NCBI GenBank assembly: GCA_944390745.1
Contig: CALXQK010000009.1
Coordinates: 1 to 64,000, forward strand
Direction of reading: 5' to 3'
From: an uncultured Duodenibacillus sp.
GTDB lineage: Bacteria; Pseudomonadota; Gammaproteobacteria; Burkholderiales; Burkholderiaceae_F
DNA length: 64,000 nucleotides
The translations under genes and the position numbers were made by a program. A model generated the notes under the pieces. That model ran no database searches, was not told the origin of the DNA, and worked only from the letters and a program-made list of their open reading frames with translations. Positions 17,166 to 25,307 of this stretch are shown piece by piece (the stretch's first letter is position 1; each line of letters begins with the position of its first letter).

Positions 17166-17834
17166 ATGCCTTTTTCCAACTACAACACCAGCCCATCCGC
17201 CGACACCAGCCAGACTCTCGGAACTGTTTACGTCGTCGATGACGACGAGGCCGTGCGCGACTCCATTCGCTGGCTGCTCGAGGCAAGCGACTACAAGGTC
17301 GAGCTCTACGACAGCGGCGAGAGCTTCATTGCCAAGTACGACCCCTTCGCCATTGCCGTTCTGCTTCTCGATGTGCGCATGAACGGCATGAGCGGCCTAG
17401 AGGTTCAGGAGCACCTCATCGCCCGCAACGCCGACCTGCCCATCATCTTCATCACCGGCCACGGCGACGTGCCGATGGCGGTGAACGCGCTCAAGAAGGG
17501 CGCCGTCGACTTCATCGAGAAGCCCTTTGACCAGGCCGCGCTCAAGCAGCAGGTTGAGCGCATGCTGCAGGAGGCCCGCGAGCGGCGCGTGCGCAATGAG
17601 CGGCGCAGCCTCAACGAGGCGCTGCTTCGAAAGCTCACCGCGCGCGAGCAGCAGGTGCTCGAGCGCATCACCGCCGGGCGTCTCAACAAGCAGATCGCCG
17701 ACGATCTGGGCATCTCCATCAAGACCGTCGAGGCGCACCGCGCCTCGATCATGGACAAGACCAACTCGGGCACCGTCGCTGACCTGATGCGCGTCGTGCT
17801 CGGCGCCGGCATCAAGCCCAACGACGGGCTCTGA
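17166..17834 (+). CDS. FixJ-family response regulator (receiver plus LuxR-type HTH)
   Basis: The regulator is 222 residues. The receiver domain spans about 20-135 with acidic triad DDDE near 26, phospho-acceptor Asp in LLLDVRM near 70, and Lys in FIEKPFD near 119. A LuxR-type helix-turn-helix follows (LTAREQQVLERI to KTVEAHRASIM, about 158-205). It starts 20 bases after the kinase stop with GGGAAG upstream of the ATG, so the pair is one operon. FixJ relatives dimerise on phosphorylation and activate promoters. The regulon cannot be deduced here. Confidence 0.9.
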   Translation: MPFSNYNTSPSADTSQTLGTVYVVDDDEAVRDSIRWLLEASDYKVELYDSGESFIAKYDPFAIAVLLLDVRMNGMSGLEVQEHLIARNADLPIIFITGHGDVPMAVNALKKGAVDFIEKPFDQAALKQQVERMLQEARERRVRNERRSLNEALLRKLTAREQQVLERITAGRLNKQIADDLGISIKTVEAHRASIMDKTNSGTVADLMRVVLGAGIKPNDGL

Positions 17835-18031
17835 AGTCCGGTCCGGCGCGCCCGGCAGCCGCCTTCCCGCCCGCCTGAAGGCCGGGAGGCGCTGCAGGGG
17901 CCGTCCGTCCGCCGCGGATGTCCGGGCGCGCGTCCCGGCATGCGCGGTGATTTTTTTGCCCGCTCGCCTGGGCGCGCTTGCTTCGCCCCCAGGCCCCCCT
18001 AGTTCTTGACGTCTTATCCGGTTTCATTGCC

Positions 18032-19129
18032 ATGCAGCAGGTGTACTTCCTGATTCCCGGTCTGGTTCTCCCCGAAAAGGCGCGGCCCTTCATCAGCGCC
18101 GGCTCGCTTGAGACGCTCTCAAGGCTCTCGAGCAGCCTCACCGACGACCCGGTGCGCCAGGACTTCGCCCAACGCCCCTTCTCGCGCTCGGTGCACCTGA
18201 TCTGGGCCTGGTCAGTGCTCTGCCGCCGCGCGCTTCCCTTCGTCTCGGCCCCCTATGTCTGGTCCGTCAACCAGGGCCCGCAGCTTGCGGGCGAAGTCTG
18301 GCAGCTCACGCTTGCCCGCGCCGGCGCCGACGGTGCGCTTGCGGGGATCACTCCGACCGACGAGGCGGTGGAGGCGTTTGCCGCCGCCATGACCGCGCCG
18401 CTTGCGCAGCGCGGCTTTCGACTGCAGCGCTGGGACCGCACGCTTTACCTGACCCGCAAAACCCCCTGGGGCGTCGCCGTGCGCCCGTTTGAGGCGCTCG
18501 AGGGCCGCGCGCCCGAGGCCGCCCTTGATCTTGCCGCAGCCGGAGACGACGCTGCAGCCGCCGAGCGCGCCCTCAGGGACCTGCGCGAACTCACCGCACA
18601 ACTGCAGTCCGCCGCAATTGAAAGCGCCGCAATCCCCGTCAACGCGCTCTGGATTCACGGCGGAGGACGCTACAGCAACTTTTATCCCCCGACGCGCATC
18701 CGAAGCGTGCTCACCAACATCGACGCCATCACCGGCTGGGCTCTGGCCGCGGGCATTCTCAACCATCGCCTCGGCCGCGCCCGCGGCGCGCAGAGCTGGC
18801 CCGCGGACGCGCCCAACGGCGAGTGCATCGCGGTTCTCGACGCGCTCTACGCCCCCTGGCTCAGGGAGGACTGGGCGCAGTGGCAGCAGCGGCTTGAGGG
18901 CGTTGTCGAGCAGGTCGAGCAGCTGGGCGCCGCGGCCCGAGCCAAGGGGTGCGACCACGCCGTCGTCGTCGGATGCGGCGAAGGACTCACCATGACCCTC
19001 ATGAGAAAAAACAGCAATCCCAGGTCGTTTCTAGCCCGTCTTGCGGCCGGCCGGAAGATGTCCGCCGAAGTCTGGGCATTCCAGGATCCGTCATTTGAGG
19101 CGCCCGCCGCGCAGGGAGGCGCGTCGTGA
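18032..19129 (+). CDS. COG4255-like conserved protein of unknown function
   Basis: This 365-residue cytoplasmic-looking protein has no signal or membrane segment. It resembles the poorly characterised proteins often found directly upstream of recJ in betaproteobacteria and sometimes described as phosphoglycerate-mutase-like. The visible core includes VNALWIHGGG near 205 and a C-terminal VVVGCGEGLTMTL followed by basic RKNS residues. I cannot see a clear alkaline-phosphatase-type metal site, so I do not assign an enzyme activity. Its stop overlaps the GTG start of recJ (GTGA), implying translational coupling. Confidence 0.6.
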   Translation: MQQVYFLIPGLVLPEKARPFISAGSLETLSRLSSSLTDDPVRQDFAQRPFSRSVHLIWAWSVLCRRALPFVSAPYVWSVNQGPQLAGEVWQLTLARAGADGALAGITPTDEAVEAFAAAMTAPLAQRGFRLQRWDRTLYLTRKTPWGVAVRPFEALEGRAPEAALDLAAAGDDAAAAERALRDLRELTAQLQSAAIESAAIPVNALWIHGGGRYSNFYPPTRIRSVLTNIDAITGWALAAGILNHRLGRARGAQSWPADAPNGECIAVLDALYAPWLREDWAQWQQRLEGVVEQVEQLGAAARAKGCDHAVVVGCGEGLTMTLMRKNSNPRSFLARLAAGRKMSAEVWAFQDPSFEAPAAQGGAS

Positions 19130-20823
19130 AAACGCGCTTTGTTCTGCGTCCCTACGACAAGATCACCTGCGAGAGGCTCGAGCACGCCGGCATGCTGCGG
19201 CCGATTGCGCAGGCCCTCTCGGCGCGCGGCATCCGCTCTCCCGAGGATCTGCTCGAGGACTGGCGCTCGATGCTTGCTCCCTCCCGGCTTGAGGGCGCCG
19301 GGCAGGCGGCGGCGATTCTTGCCGACGCCATCGAGCGCGGGCGCCGCGTCACGGTTGTGGCCGACTACGACTGCGACGGCGCCACCGCCTGCGCCGTCGC
19401 CGTGCGGGGGCTCTCGATGATGGGCCTTGCCGTGAACTACATCGTGCCCGACCGCTTCAAGCTGGGCTACGGACTGACGCCGGCCATCGTTGATCTTGCC
19501 GCCGGCGCCGATCCCGCGCCCGATCTCATCATCACGGTCGACAACGGCATTGCAAGCGTTGAGGGCGTGCGCCGCGCCCGCGAGCTCGGCATCGACGTCA
19601 TCATCACCGACCACCACCTGCCGGGCGACGCACTGCCGCAGGCCGCCTGCATCGTCAACCCCAACGTCAAGACGAGCCGGTTTCCGAGCAAGTCGCTCGC
19701 CGGCTGCGGCGTGATGTTCTACGTGCTGCTTGCGCTGCGCGCCGAGCTCCGGCGCCGGGGCGTCTACACGCAGGCCTCGCAGCCGAGGCTCGACCAGCTG
19801 AGCGATCTGGTGGCGCTCGGCACGGTGGCCGACGTCGTGAAGCTTGACCACAACAACCGCGTGCTCGTCGCGCAGGGCCTGGCCCGCATCCGCCGGGGCG
19901 CCGCCTGCCCCGGCGTGCAGGCGCTCTTTGAGGTGGCCGGGCGCGACCCCACGCAGGCCTCCGCGCGCGACCTCTCCTTTGCCGTCGCCCCGCGCATCAA
20001 CGCAGCCGGGCGCCTCACCGAGATGGGCATCGGCATCGAGTGCCTGCTCGCGGGCGATGCCGACACGGCCCGGCGGCTTGCCCAGGAGCTCGACAACCTC
20101 AACCGCGAGCGGCGCGGGCTTGAGGACAGCATGCAGCTCGATGCCGTCGAGCGCCTCAGCAGCATGGACTGGCGCAATCACGCCACCATCTCGCTTTTTG
20201 AGGAGGACTGGCATCAGGGGGTCGTGGGGCTGGTCGCCAGCCGCCTCAAGGAGCGCACGCACCGCCCGGTGATCGCCTTTGCCCGCGACGGCGAGGAGCT
20301 GCTCAAGGGATCGGGGCGCTCGATCGAGGGCGTGCACCTGCGCGACATGCTCGACCTGGTCAGCAAGCGCGCCCCGGACGTGATCGAGCGCTTCGGCGGA
20401 CACGCCATGGCCGCGGGACTGACCATCCGCGCTGAAAACCTCGCGCGCTTTACCGAACTTTTTGAAGCCGCCGTCAAGGAGTCGACCGATCCCGGGGTCT
20501 TTGACCGCGTGGTCTACATCGACGGGGCGCTCTCGCCCGAGGAGATCTCCTATCCGCTCATCGAGGCCATGCACGCGCGCATCTGGGGCCAGGGCTTTGA
20601 GCGGCCGCTTTTTGCCAACGACTTCACCATCATCTCGCAGCGCGTTCTGAAGGACGCGCACCTCAAGCTGTTCGTGGATCTTGCCGGAAGCCGCTTTGAG
20701 GCCATCTTCTTTCGGCGCAGCGCGCCGCTGCCGGCGCATGCGCGACTTGCCTACCGGCCGGAGATCAACGAGTACATGGGGCGCCGCACGGTGCAGCTCG
20801 TTGTCGAGGCTCTTGAGGAATAG
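19126..20823 (+). CDS. recJ: single-stranded-DNA-specific 5'-3' exonuclease RecJ
   Basis: The product is 565 residues, close to the 577 of E. coli RecJ. DHH-family metal-binding motifs are present: VVADYDCDGATA near 78-90 and ITDHHLPG near 160-167. The DHHA1 motif around ERFGGHAMAAGL (near 423) and the C-terminal OB-like part complete the fold. RecJ degrades single-stranded DNA in RecF-pathway recombination, mismatch repair and base excision repair. The start is GTG at 19126, overlapping the stop of the COG4255-like gene by four bases. Confidence 0.95.
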   Translation: MKTRFVLRPYDKITCERLEHAGMLRPIAQALSARGIRSPEDLLEDWRSMLAPSRLEGAGQAAAILADAIERGRRVTVVADYDCDGATACAVAVRGLSMMGLAVNYIVPDRFKLGYGLTPAIVDLAAGADPAPDLIITVDNGIASVEGVRRARELGIDVIITDHHLPGDALPQAACIVNPNVKTSRFPSKSLAGCGVMFYVLLALRAELRRRGVYTQASQPRLDQLSDLVALGTVADVVKLDHNNRVLVAQGLARIRRGAACPGVQALFEVAGRDPTQASARDLSFAVAPRINAAGRLTEMGIGIECLLAGDADTARRLAQELDNLNRERRGLEDSMQLDAVERLSSMDWRNHATISLFEEDWHQGVVGLVASRLKERTHRPVIAFARDGEELLKGSGRSIEGVHLRDMLDLVSKRAPDVIERFGGHAMAAGLTIRAENLARFTELFEAAVKESTDPGVFDRVVYIDGALSPEEISYPLIEAMHARIWGQGFERPLFANDFTIISQRVLKDAHLKLFVDLAGSRFEAIFFRRSAPLPAHARLAYRPEINEYMGRRTVQLVVEALEE

Positions 20824-20847
20824 GCGGCTGCCGCAGACGCGCCGCCC

Positions 20848-20899
20848 CAAAAAAGCCCGGGAGAGGCCTGCCCCTTGCGCCTCTTGCCCGGGCACTTTT
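20848..20899. terminator. bidirectional terminator between recJ and tonB
   Basis: An AAAAGCCCGGG arm pairs with CCCGGGCACTTTT around a loop of about 25 bases. recJ and tonB converge on it. Confidence 0.6.
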
Positions 20900-20911
20900 G
20901 TCCTGCGGGCC

Positions 20912-21829
20912 TCAGCCCCGAAGCTCGAAGACGATCGGAAAGCGCAGCCGCACGACGCGATCGGGCCGGCCCCAGTCGGCCTGCGCCCTGCTGATGGCGC
21001 GCATCGCCGCCCGGTCAAGCGCCTCGTGCCCGCTTGAGCGGTGCAGCTGCAGCTCCTTGAGCGAACCGTCAAGGCCGACCACAAACTGCACCACGGCCCT
21101 GCCCTGCATGCGCATCACCCGCGCCTTTCGCGGATAGCGCACGTGCTCCTCAACGCGCCGCTTGACCGCGGCAAGAAACGGATCGTCGGTTTCGCCGTAG
21201 ACGAGCGTGGCGATGCCCGAGGCGTCTGCCGCCGTTGGCGCCCCGGCGGCCGCTGCCGGCGCTGCCGCAGGCGCTGCGGCAGCAGGCGTGCGGTCCGATG
21301 AAGCCTCTGGCTGCGGCCCGGGCCTTTGTTCAGGCCTTTGTTCCGGCTCCTGCGCGGGCCGCGCCGGGGTCGGCTTCCTTTCCCGTGCGGGCCTTGTCTT
21401 TTCCTTCTCCCTTGGCTTTTTCTGCGGCTTCACCACGGGCCTGGGCTTGACCTCGGGAGCAGGAGCAGGCGCGATCGCCTCAGGCTCGGGCTCGGGCTCA
21501 GGTTCTGGCTGCGGTTCAGGCTCAGGCTGCGGCGCAGGTTCAGACTGCGGTTCAGGTTCAGGCTCAGGCCGGGGCTCGGGCTGCGCAGGCTGCGCAGCGG
21601 GGGCGGCCATGGCCGATGCGCCTGAAATCTGCGCAAACGACAGCGCCACCGAGGCGCTCTGCCCGGCGGGCGTGAAGGCCGCCTCGGGCATGCGCCAGAG
21701 CGCAAGCGCCATCAGCGGCAGGTACAAGGCGCAGGCAAACGCAAACGAAAGCCGCGTGCGGCGGCGGTGCGCGCGGCGCTCGAGCTCGGCGCGCCCAGCG
21801 CACGCAGCGCGATCAGCGACTTGCGGCAT
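20912..21829 (-). CDS. tonB: TonB energy-transducing protein
   Basis: The protein is 305 residues. A basic N-terminus is followed by one membrane helix (about 28-46). A periplasmic spacer dominated by Glu-Pro repeats (about 83-120), then Lys-Pro and Gln-Pro stretches, leads to a C-terminal TonB domain (about 215-305, with YPRKARVMRMQGRAVVQFVV). The domain links the ExbB-ExbD motor to outer-membrane receptors. It is the last gene of exbB-exbD-tonB; its start overlaps the end of exbD by 17 bases. An Ala-rich stretch near 180-200 adds more disorder. The receptor next door is its likely client. Confidence 0.92.
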   Translation of the reverse strand: MPQVADRAACAGRAELERRAHRRRTRLSFAFACALYLPLMALALWRMPEAAFTPAGQSASVALSFAQISGASAMAAPAAQPAQPEPRPEPEPEPQSEPAPQPEPEPQPEPEPEPEPEAIAPAPAPEVKPRPVVKPQKKPREKEKTRPARERKPTPARPAQEPEQRPEQRPGPQPEASSDRTPAAAAPAAAPAAAAGAPTAADASGIATLVYGETDDPFLAAVKRRVEEHVRYPRKARVMRMQGRAVVQFVVGLDGSLKELQLHRSSGHEALDRAAMRAISRAQADWGRPDRVVRLRFPIVFELRG

Positions 21830-22211
21830 TCACCTTCTCCGCGGCGATGGCAAAGTTCTCGTGACGGTGCTTCTTCAGGAGATCCACCACGCCGATGAAG
21901 TGCTCGAACCTCGCATTTCTGTCGATGCGAAGCACGATGCGCTGCTCGCGCGGCACGCTCTCGATGAAGGCCTCAAGCGCGGCGGGGTCTAGCTTTTCGC
22001 CGTCAAGGTGCAGGGCTCCCGCACTGTCGACGGAAACAAGCCGGGGCTTGTCGGCGGCCGCCGCCCCGGCCGTCTCGGACTTCGGCAGGTCGACTTCAAT
22101 CTCGCCCCTTGCGATGAAGGTCGAGATCGAGAGCACCATCGCCAGCAGCACGAGCATGATGTCGATGAAGGGGACGATGTTGAGGGGCTCCTTCTTGGGG
22201 ATCTCGATCAT
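21813..22211 (-). CDS. exbD: biopolymer transport protein ExbD
   Basis: The protein is 132 residues with a single N-terminal membrane helix (IVPFIDIMLVLLAMVLSIS). It carries the membrane aspartate of the FIDIMLVLL motif, which conducts protons in ExbD/TolR proteins. A periplasmic domain follows. The start overlaps the exbB stop in an ATGA arrangement. It forms the motor with ExbB. It is distinct from the tolR copy near 57.6 kb, and its position next to tonB and a receptor fixes the assignment. Confidence 0.93.
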   Translation of the reverse strand: MIEIPKKEPLNIVPFIDIMLVLLAMVLSISTFIARGEIEVDLPKSETAGAAAADKPRLVSVDSAGALHLDGEKLDPAALEAFIESVPREQRIVLRIDRNARFEHFIGVVDLLKKHRHENFAIAAEKVNAASR

Positions 22212-22630
22212 CGCGCAGGCTCCTTGTAGCGGGCGGCAAGCACGTTGATGCGCCGCTGCAGGCCGTTGTAGATGATGAGCGTCGGAATGGCCACGGCCAG
22301 TCCGAGAGCCGTCGCCTTGAGCGCAAGCGACAGGCCCGTCATGATCTCCGAGGCGTTGATCGACCCCGAGGAGCCCATGTCGTAGAAGGTGATCATGATG
22401 CCGATGACGGTGCCGAGCAGCCCCACGTAGGGCGCGTTGGAGTAGATGACGTAGAGCGTGGTGAGGTTGTTGGTGAGCGCCTCCTCGTACTCCTCGCGCG
22501 TGGCGTAGCGCGAGGCGTCAAGCCCGCGCATGAAGAGAAGCCGCTCGATGGCCAGCCAGATCGTGATGAATCCCATCACTCCAAGAATGCCGAAGATGAC
22601 GTAGTCGACGCTTTCCTTGACGAGTTCCAT
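22208..22630 (-). CDS. exbB: biopolymer transport protein ExbB (MotA/TolQ/ExbB family)
   Basis: The protein is 140 residues, short for ExbB (many are 220-245) but typical of the compact subfamily. It has three hydrophobic helices: near 10-30, the conserved NAPYVGLLGTVIGIMITF near 64-81, and ALKATALGLAVAIPTLIIYN near 103-122. It surrounds ExbD in the inner membrane and powers TonB with the proton gradient. First gene of exbB-exbD-tonB; GGAG lies about 12 bases before the ATG. Confidence 0.92.
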   Translation of the reverse strand: MELVKESVDYVIFGILGVMGFITIWLAIERLLFMRGLDASRYATREEYEEALTNNLTTLYVIYSNAPYVGLLGTVIGIMITFYDMGSSGSINASEIMTGLSLALKATALGLAVAIPTLIIYNGLQRRINVLAARYKEPAR

Positions 22631-22665
22631 GCGTATCCATGCTCCAAAACAAGATGTTGCCGGGA

Positions 22666-22696
22666 GGCGGCCCGTCCCCCTTGGGAGCGGGCCGCC
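22666..22696. repeat. GC-rich intergenic hairpin between the receptor gene and exbB
   Basis: GGCGGCCCGTCCC pairs with GGGAGCGGGCCGCC around a four-base loop. There is no U run on either side, so it is not a standard terminator. It may stabilise the 3' end of the receptor message or limit read-through into exbB. Confidence 0.5.
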
Positions 22697-22725
22697 GAAG
22701 GGCTCAGTCCCGGAGGGACCGGCCG

Positions 22726-24900
22726 CTAGAAGTCATAGGTGTAGGACAGCCACAGGTTGCGGCCGTCGAAGTACTGCCGGTAGGCGTTGGCCTTGCCCGA
22801 GGCGCCGACCTTGTCGACCCACAGCACCGTGTCCTGGTCGAGCACGTTGTTGACGGCAAGGGCAATCTTGTGGCGCTTCATGAAGCGCCAGCTTGCGCCC
22901 ACGTCCACGAGCGTGTAGTTCTTGTACTTCACGCCCAGGCCCGGGCCGGACTTGGTGTTGTTGGAGACCATGTCGAACTTCGAGGTGCTCTTGACGTAGG
23001 CGTGAAAGCCCCCGTTGTGGTAGTCAAGCTGCAGCTGCAGGCTGTGGCGCGGCAGCTCGTTGGGACGCTCGCCCGCATCGGGCCCCTCCTTGATCTCGCT
23101 GTCGGTGAGCGTGTAGCCGCCCGTCATGCTGAAGCCCGCAAAGCGCGCGGTCTGAAAGAGCACCTCGATGCCCTTGGCAAGCACCTTGCCGTGGTTGATC
23201 ATGCGCTGATCGCAGCTGTTGCCGCTGCCCGCGGTGCAGAATTCGGGCATCTCCTCCGAGGAGATCAGGTTCTTGAAGTCGGTGTAAAAGCCCCCGAGCG
23301 TGATCTGCCCGAGCCGCCCCACGTCGACCGTGGTCGACAGCTCGTAGCTCCAGCTTTCCTCGGGCTTGAGATCCGGGTTGCCCCAGGTGCGGTCGCCCAC
23401 CTCGGTGCCGTCGTAGTAGCCGTCGGCAAGCTGCTTGACGTTGGGCGTCTTGTAGCCTGCGGCCACGCCGCCCTTGAAGCTCAGCCAGGACAGGGGCTTG
23501 TAGACGAGATAGGCCCTCGGGGCGATGTGCGAGCCGAAGATGTCGCTCCACTGCACGCGCGCGCCGGCCGTGGCCGTCCAGTGCTCGGAGAGGAAGTACT
23601 CGCCCTCGGCAAAGACGGCCAGCGTCGTCTGGTCAAACGGCCCGCGCGAGTTGACGTCCTGCGCCGTGTTGTCCTCATACTCCTCGTAGTTGCCCTCCAC
23701 GCCCGCGGTGAAGTTCATCGCGCCCCAGCTGCCGAAGTCAAGCGGCATCACCGTCTTGCTCGCAAGCGTATAGGTCGAGGAGACCTTCAGGGGATCGGAG
23801 AACGACCCCGAGCTTTCGCTTGAGCCGGCGCTTGCGGGCGACCAGGGGTTGCGCGAGGAGCGCGTCTTCATCATCGCCAGCGAATTCCACATGAAGTAGG
23901 TGTCGGTCTTGCCGAAGCCGTAGTCGCCCTCATGGCCCACCACGGCGTTGTACTTGTGGTACCAGCGGCGCGCCTGGATGCTGCGGCCGCTCGTTTGAAG
24001 CGACCCGCCCTTGAAGCGCGAGAAGTCCAGGTCGGCAAACACGGTGTTGGCCTCGTTGAGCGTCCAGGTCAGTCGCCCGCCGATGTTGGAGTTGTAGCCC
24101 TCGGTGGGCGAATGCGAGGCGTACTTCGAGACGCCGCCGGCATCGGGCGGGGTCATGATCTCGGTTTCGTCATGCTTCTGGTAGCGCCCGCGCAGCGTGA
24201 GCGACAGACGGTCCTCAATCATCGGAATCCCGAAATAAAAGCTCGCCCCCTGCCGATTGCCGTACTCGCTGTGCTCCTGCAGCGTCGCCTCAAGCGTCAC
24301 GCTGCCGGTGAGCCGCTCGGGGTGGCGCTTGGTGATGACGTTGACCACGCCGCCCACGGCGTCGGTGCCCCAGACGGTTGAGGCCGGTCCGCGCAGCACC
24401 TCGATGCGCTCGATCATGCCCACGGGCGGAATGAAGGTCGTCGACGGATCAAAGCCGTTGTCCATCATGGCGGTGCTGACGTTCTGGCGCCGTCCGTCGA
24501 TGAGCAGCAGCGTGTAGGCCGAGTCAAAGCCGCGGATCGAAATCGTGCTGTTGCCCATCTTGGTCGTGTCGATGTCGACGCCGGGCACGTCTCCGATGGC
24601 CGAGCCGAGGTCCGTGACGGGCTTGTCCTCAAGCTCCTCGCGCGAGATGACCGAAACGCTTGCGGGCGCCTCGCGCACGTCCTGCGCATAGCCCGAGGCC
24701 GAGACGACCGAGCTCTCAAGCTCGGTGTAGCCGTCATCGTGCACGCTCTGGGCCCGGGCCGCGCCCGAGGCGAGAACGGCGCCCGCCGAAATCGCGGCGG
24801 CAAGCAGCGCCGCCGACGTCCTGCGTTCGACAACAGTGTTTTGCAGCGCACGGACGCACCCTGATGCGCCGCGGCATGTCTTTTCAAGGCATGTCGTCAT
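22726..24900 (-). CDS. TonB-dependent outer-membrane siderophore receptor
   Basis: The receptor is 724 residues. A signal peptide ends near ASGAARA. A short N-terminal region with a TonB-box-like segment (ELESSVVSAS) is followed by a plug domain with IRGFDSAYTLLLIDG and IERIEVLRGPASTVWG. A 22-strand-type barrel ends in LSYTYDF with a terminal Phe. The overall pattern resembles FepA/colicin-type siderophore receptors more than cobalamin receptors, but the ligand is not readable. One Cys pair (FCTAGSGNSC) sits in a predicted outer loop. The ATG at 24900 has GGAAGAG upstream. A Fur-box-like site overlaps the promoter, and exbB-exbD-tonB follows downstream on the same strand. Confidence 0.92.
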   Translation of the reverse strand: MTTCLEKTCRGASGCVRALQNTVVERRTSAALLAAAISAGAVLASGAARAQSVHDDGYTELESSVVSASGYAQDVREAPASVSVISREELEDKPVTDLGSAIGDVPGVDIDTTKMGNSTISIRGFDSAYTLLLIDGRRQNVSTAMMDNGFDPSTTFIPPVGMIERIEVLRGPASTVWGTDAVGGVVNVITKRHPERLTGSVTLEATLQEHSEYGNRQGASFYFGIPMIEDRLSLTLRGRYQKHDETEIMTPPDAGGVSKYASHSPTEGYNSNIGGRLTWTLNEANTVFADLDFSRFKGGSLQTSGRSIQARRWYHKYNAVVGHEGDYGFGKTDTYFMWNSLAMMKTRSSRNPWSPASAGSSESSGSFSDPLKVSSTYTLASKTVMPLDFGSWGAMNFTAGVEGNYEEYEDNTAQDVNSRGPFDQTTLAVFAEGEYFLSEHWTATAGARVQWSDIFGSHIAPRAYLVYKPLSWLSFKGGVAAGYKTPNVKQLADGYYDGTEVGDRTWGNPDLKPEESWSYELSTTVDVGRLGQITLGGFYTDFKNLISSEEMPEFCTAGSGNSCDQRMINHGKVLAKGIEVLFQTARFAGFSMTGGYTLTDSEIKEGPDAGERPNELPRHSLQLQLDYHNGGFHAYVKSTSKFDMVSNNTKSGPGLGVKYKNYTLVDVGASWRFMKRHKIALAVNNVLDQDTVLWVDKVGASGKANAYRQYFDGRNLWLSYTYDF

Positions 24901-24992
24901 AAAAGCTCTTCCATGGTTTGATTGGTTTGAGGAGCGCGGCGGGCCTGCCGCCCTTTCCGGCCGCGACTTGAAAATGAAACGCATGGCGCCGC

Positions 24993-25021
24993 ATTCTATC
25001 TGCAAATGAGAATGATTTGCA
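24993..25021 (-). promoter_or_regulatory. receptor promoter overlapped by a Fur-box-like operator
   Basis: The 19 bases at 25002-25020 match the GATAATGATAATCATTATC Fur consensus at 13 of 19 positions and are flanked by GCAAAT/ATTTGC inverted arms. On the minus strand a -10-like TAGAAT (complement of 24993-24998) follows, so a bound repressor would cover the -35 to -10 region. This is the classical position for iron-dependent repression. Confidence 0.7.
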
Positions 25022-25103
25022 TTTGCTTTTAGGTCTTCCTCATCCCTTCTCCTCCTCCGTCCTCGTGCGGCGCATCCTTGCGGTCGATGCAGACATCCCG
25101 CAG

Positions 25104-25160
25104 AAAAAAAGGCCTGCGGCCGGACCGGGATCCTTTTCTGATCCCGTCCCGGGGCAGGCC
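25104..25160 (-). terminator. orphan minus-strand intrinsic terminator inside the receptor upstream region
   Basis: A strong stem (CCGGACCGGGATC with GATCCCGTCCCGG, extended by GGCCTGC/GCAGGCC) is followed on the minus strand by seven consecutive U (complement of 25104-25110). No minus-strand gene ends before it, so it ends either a short leader or a small RNA starting near the upstream Fur-like box. Confidence 0.65.
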
Positions 25161-25189
25161 TGCGGGCGCGACAAAATTTGCAACATTTT

Positions 25190-25208
25190 GTAAATGATTC
25201 TTATTCTC
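25190..25208. promoter_or_regulatory. second Fur-box-like site
   Basis: The 19-base window matches the Fur consensus at 13 of 19 positions (core AAATGAT and TTATTCTC). It lies 100 bases upstream of the yqaA-like start on one side and 30 bases upstream of the orphan terminator on the other. I cannot tell which transcript it controls. Confidence 0.5.
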
Positions 25209-25307
25209 CTTTGGATTCAATCAGGCGCGCGCCGACAGCGCGCACGGGACGGCCGCGGCCGATAGAATCAAGAACCCCGACCGATTCACCATCCAGCAGA
25301 CCACCCC

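Larger units (their letters stand above)
24901..25307. other. 407-base intergenic region with two Fur-box-like sites and one orphan terminator
   Basis: The region separates the TonB receptor (minus) from the yqaA-like gene (plus). It holds a Fur-box-like site over the receptor promoter (25002-25020) and a second one at 25190-25208. Between them is a minus-strand intrinsic terminator (25104-25160) that terminates no recognised gene. A 63-codon minus-strand frame crosses it but has no coding character. Confidence 0.6.

Noticed and set aside
18847-21084. 745-codon minus-strand open frame opposite recJ
   Set aside because: Antisense shadow of recJ and its upstream gene, with the same compositional artefact.
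21460-21600. Short tandem DNA repeat
   Set aside because: It encodes the Glu-Pro spacer of TonB, so it is protein repeat rather than a mobile or regulatory repeat.
25029-25220. 63-codon minus-strand frame upstream of the receptor
   Set aside because: It crosses the strong terminator hairpin and has no Shine-Dalgarno or coding character; a non-coding role is more likely.
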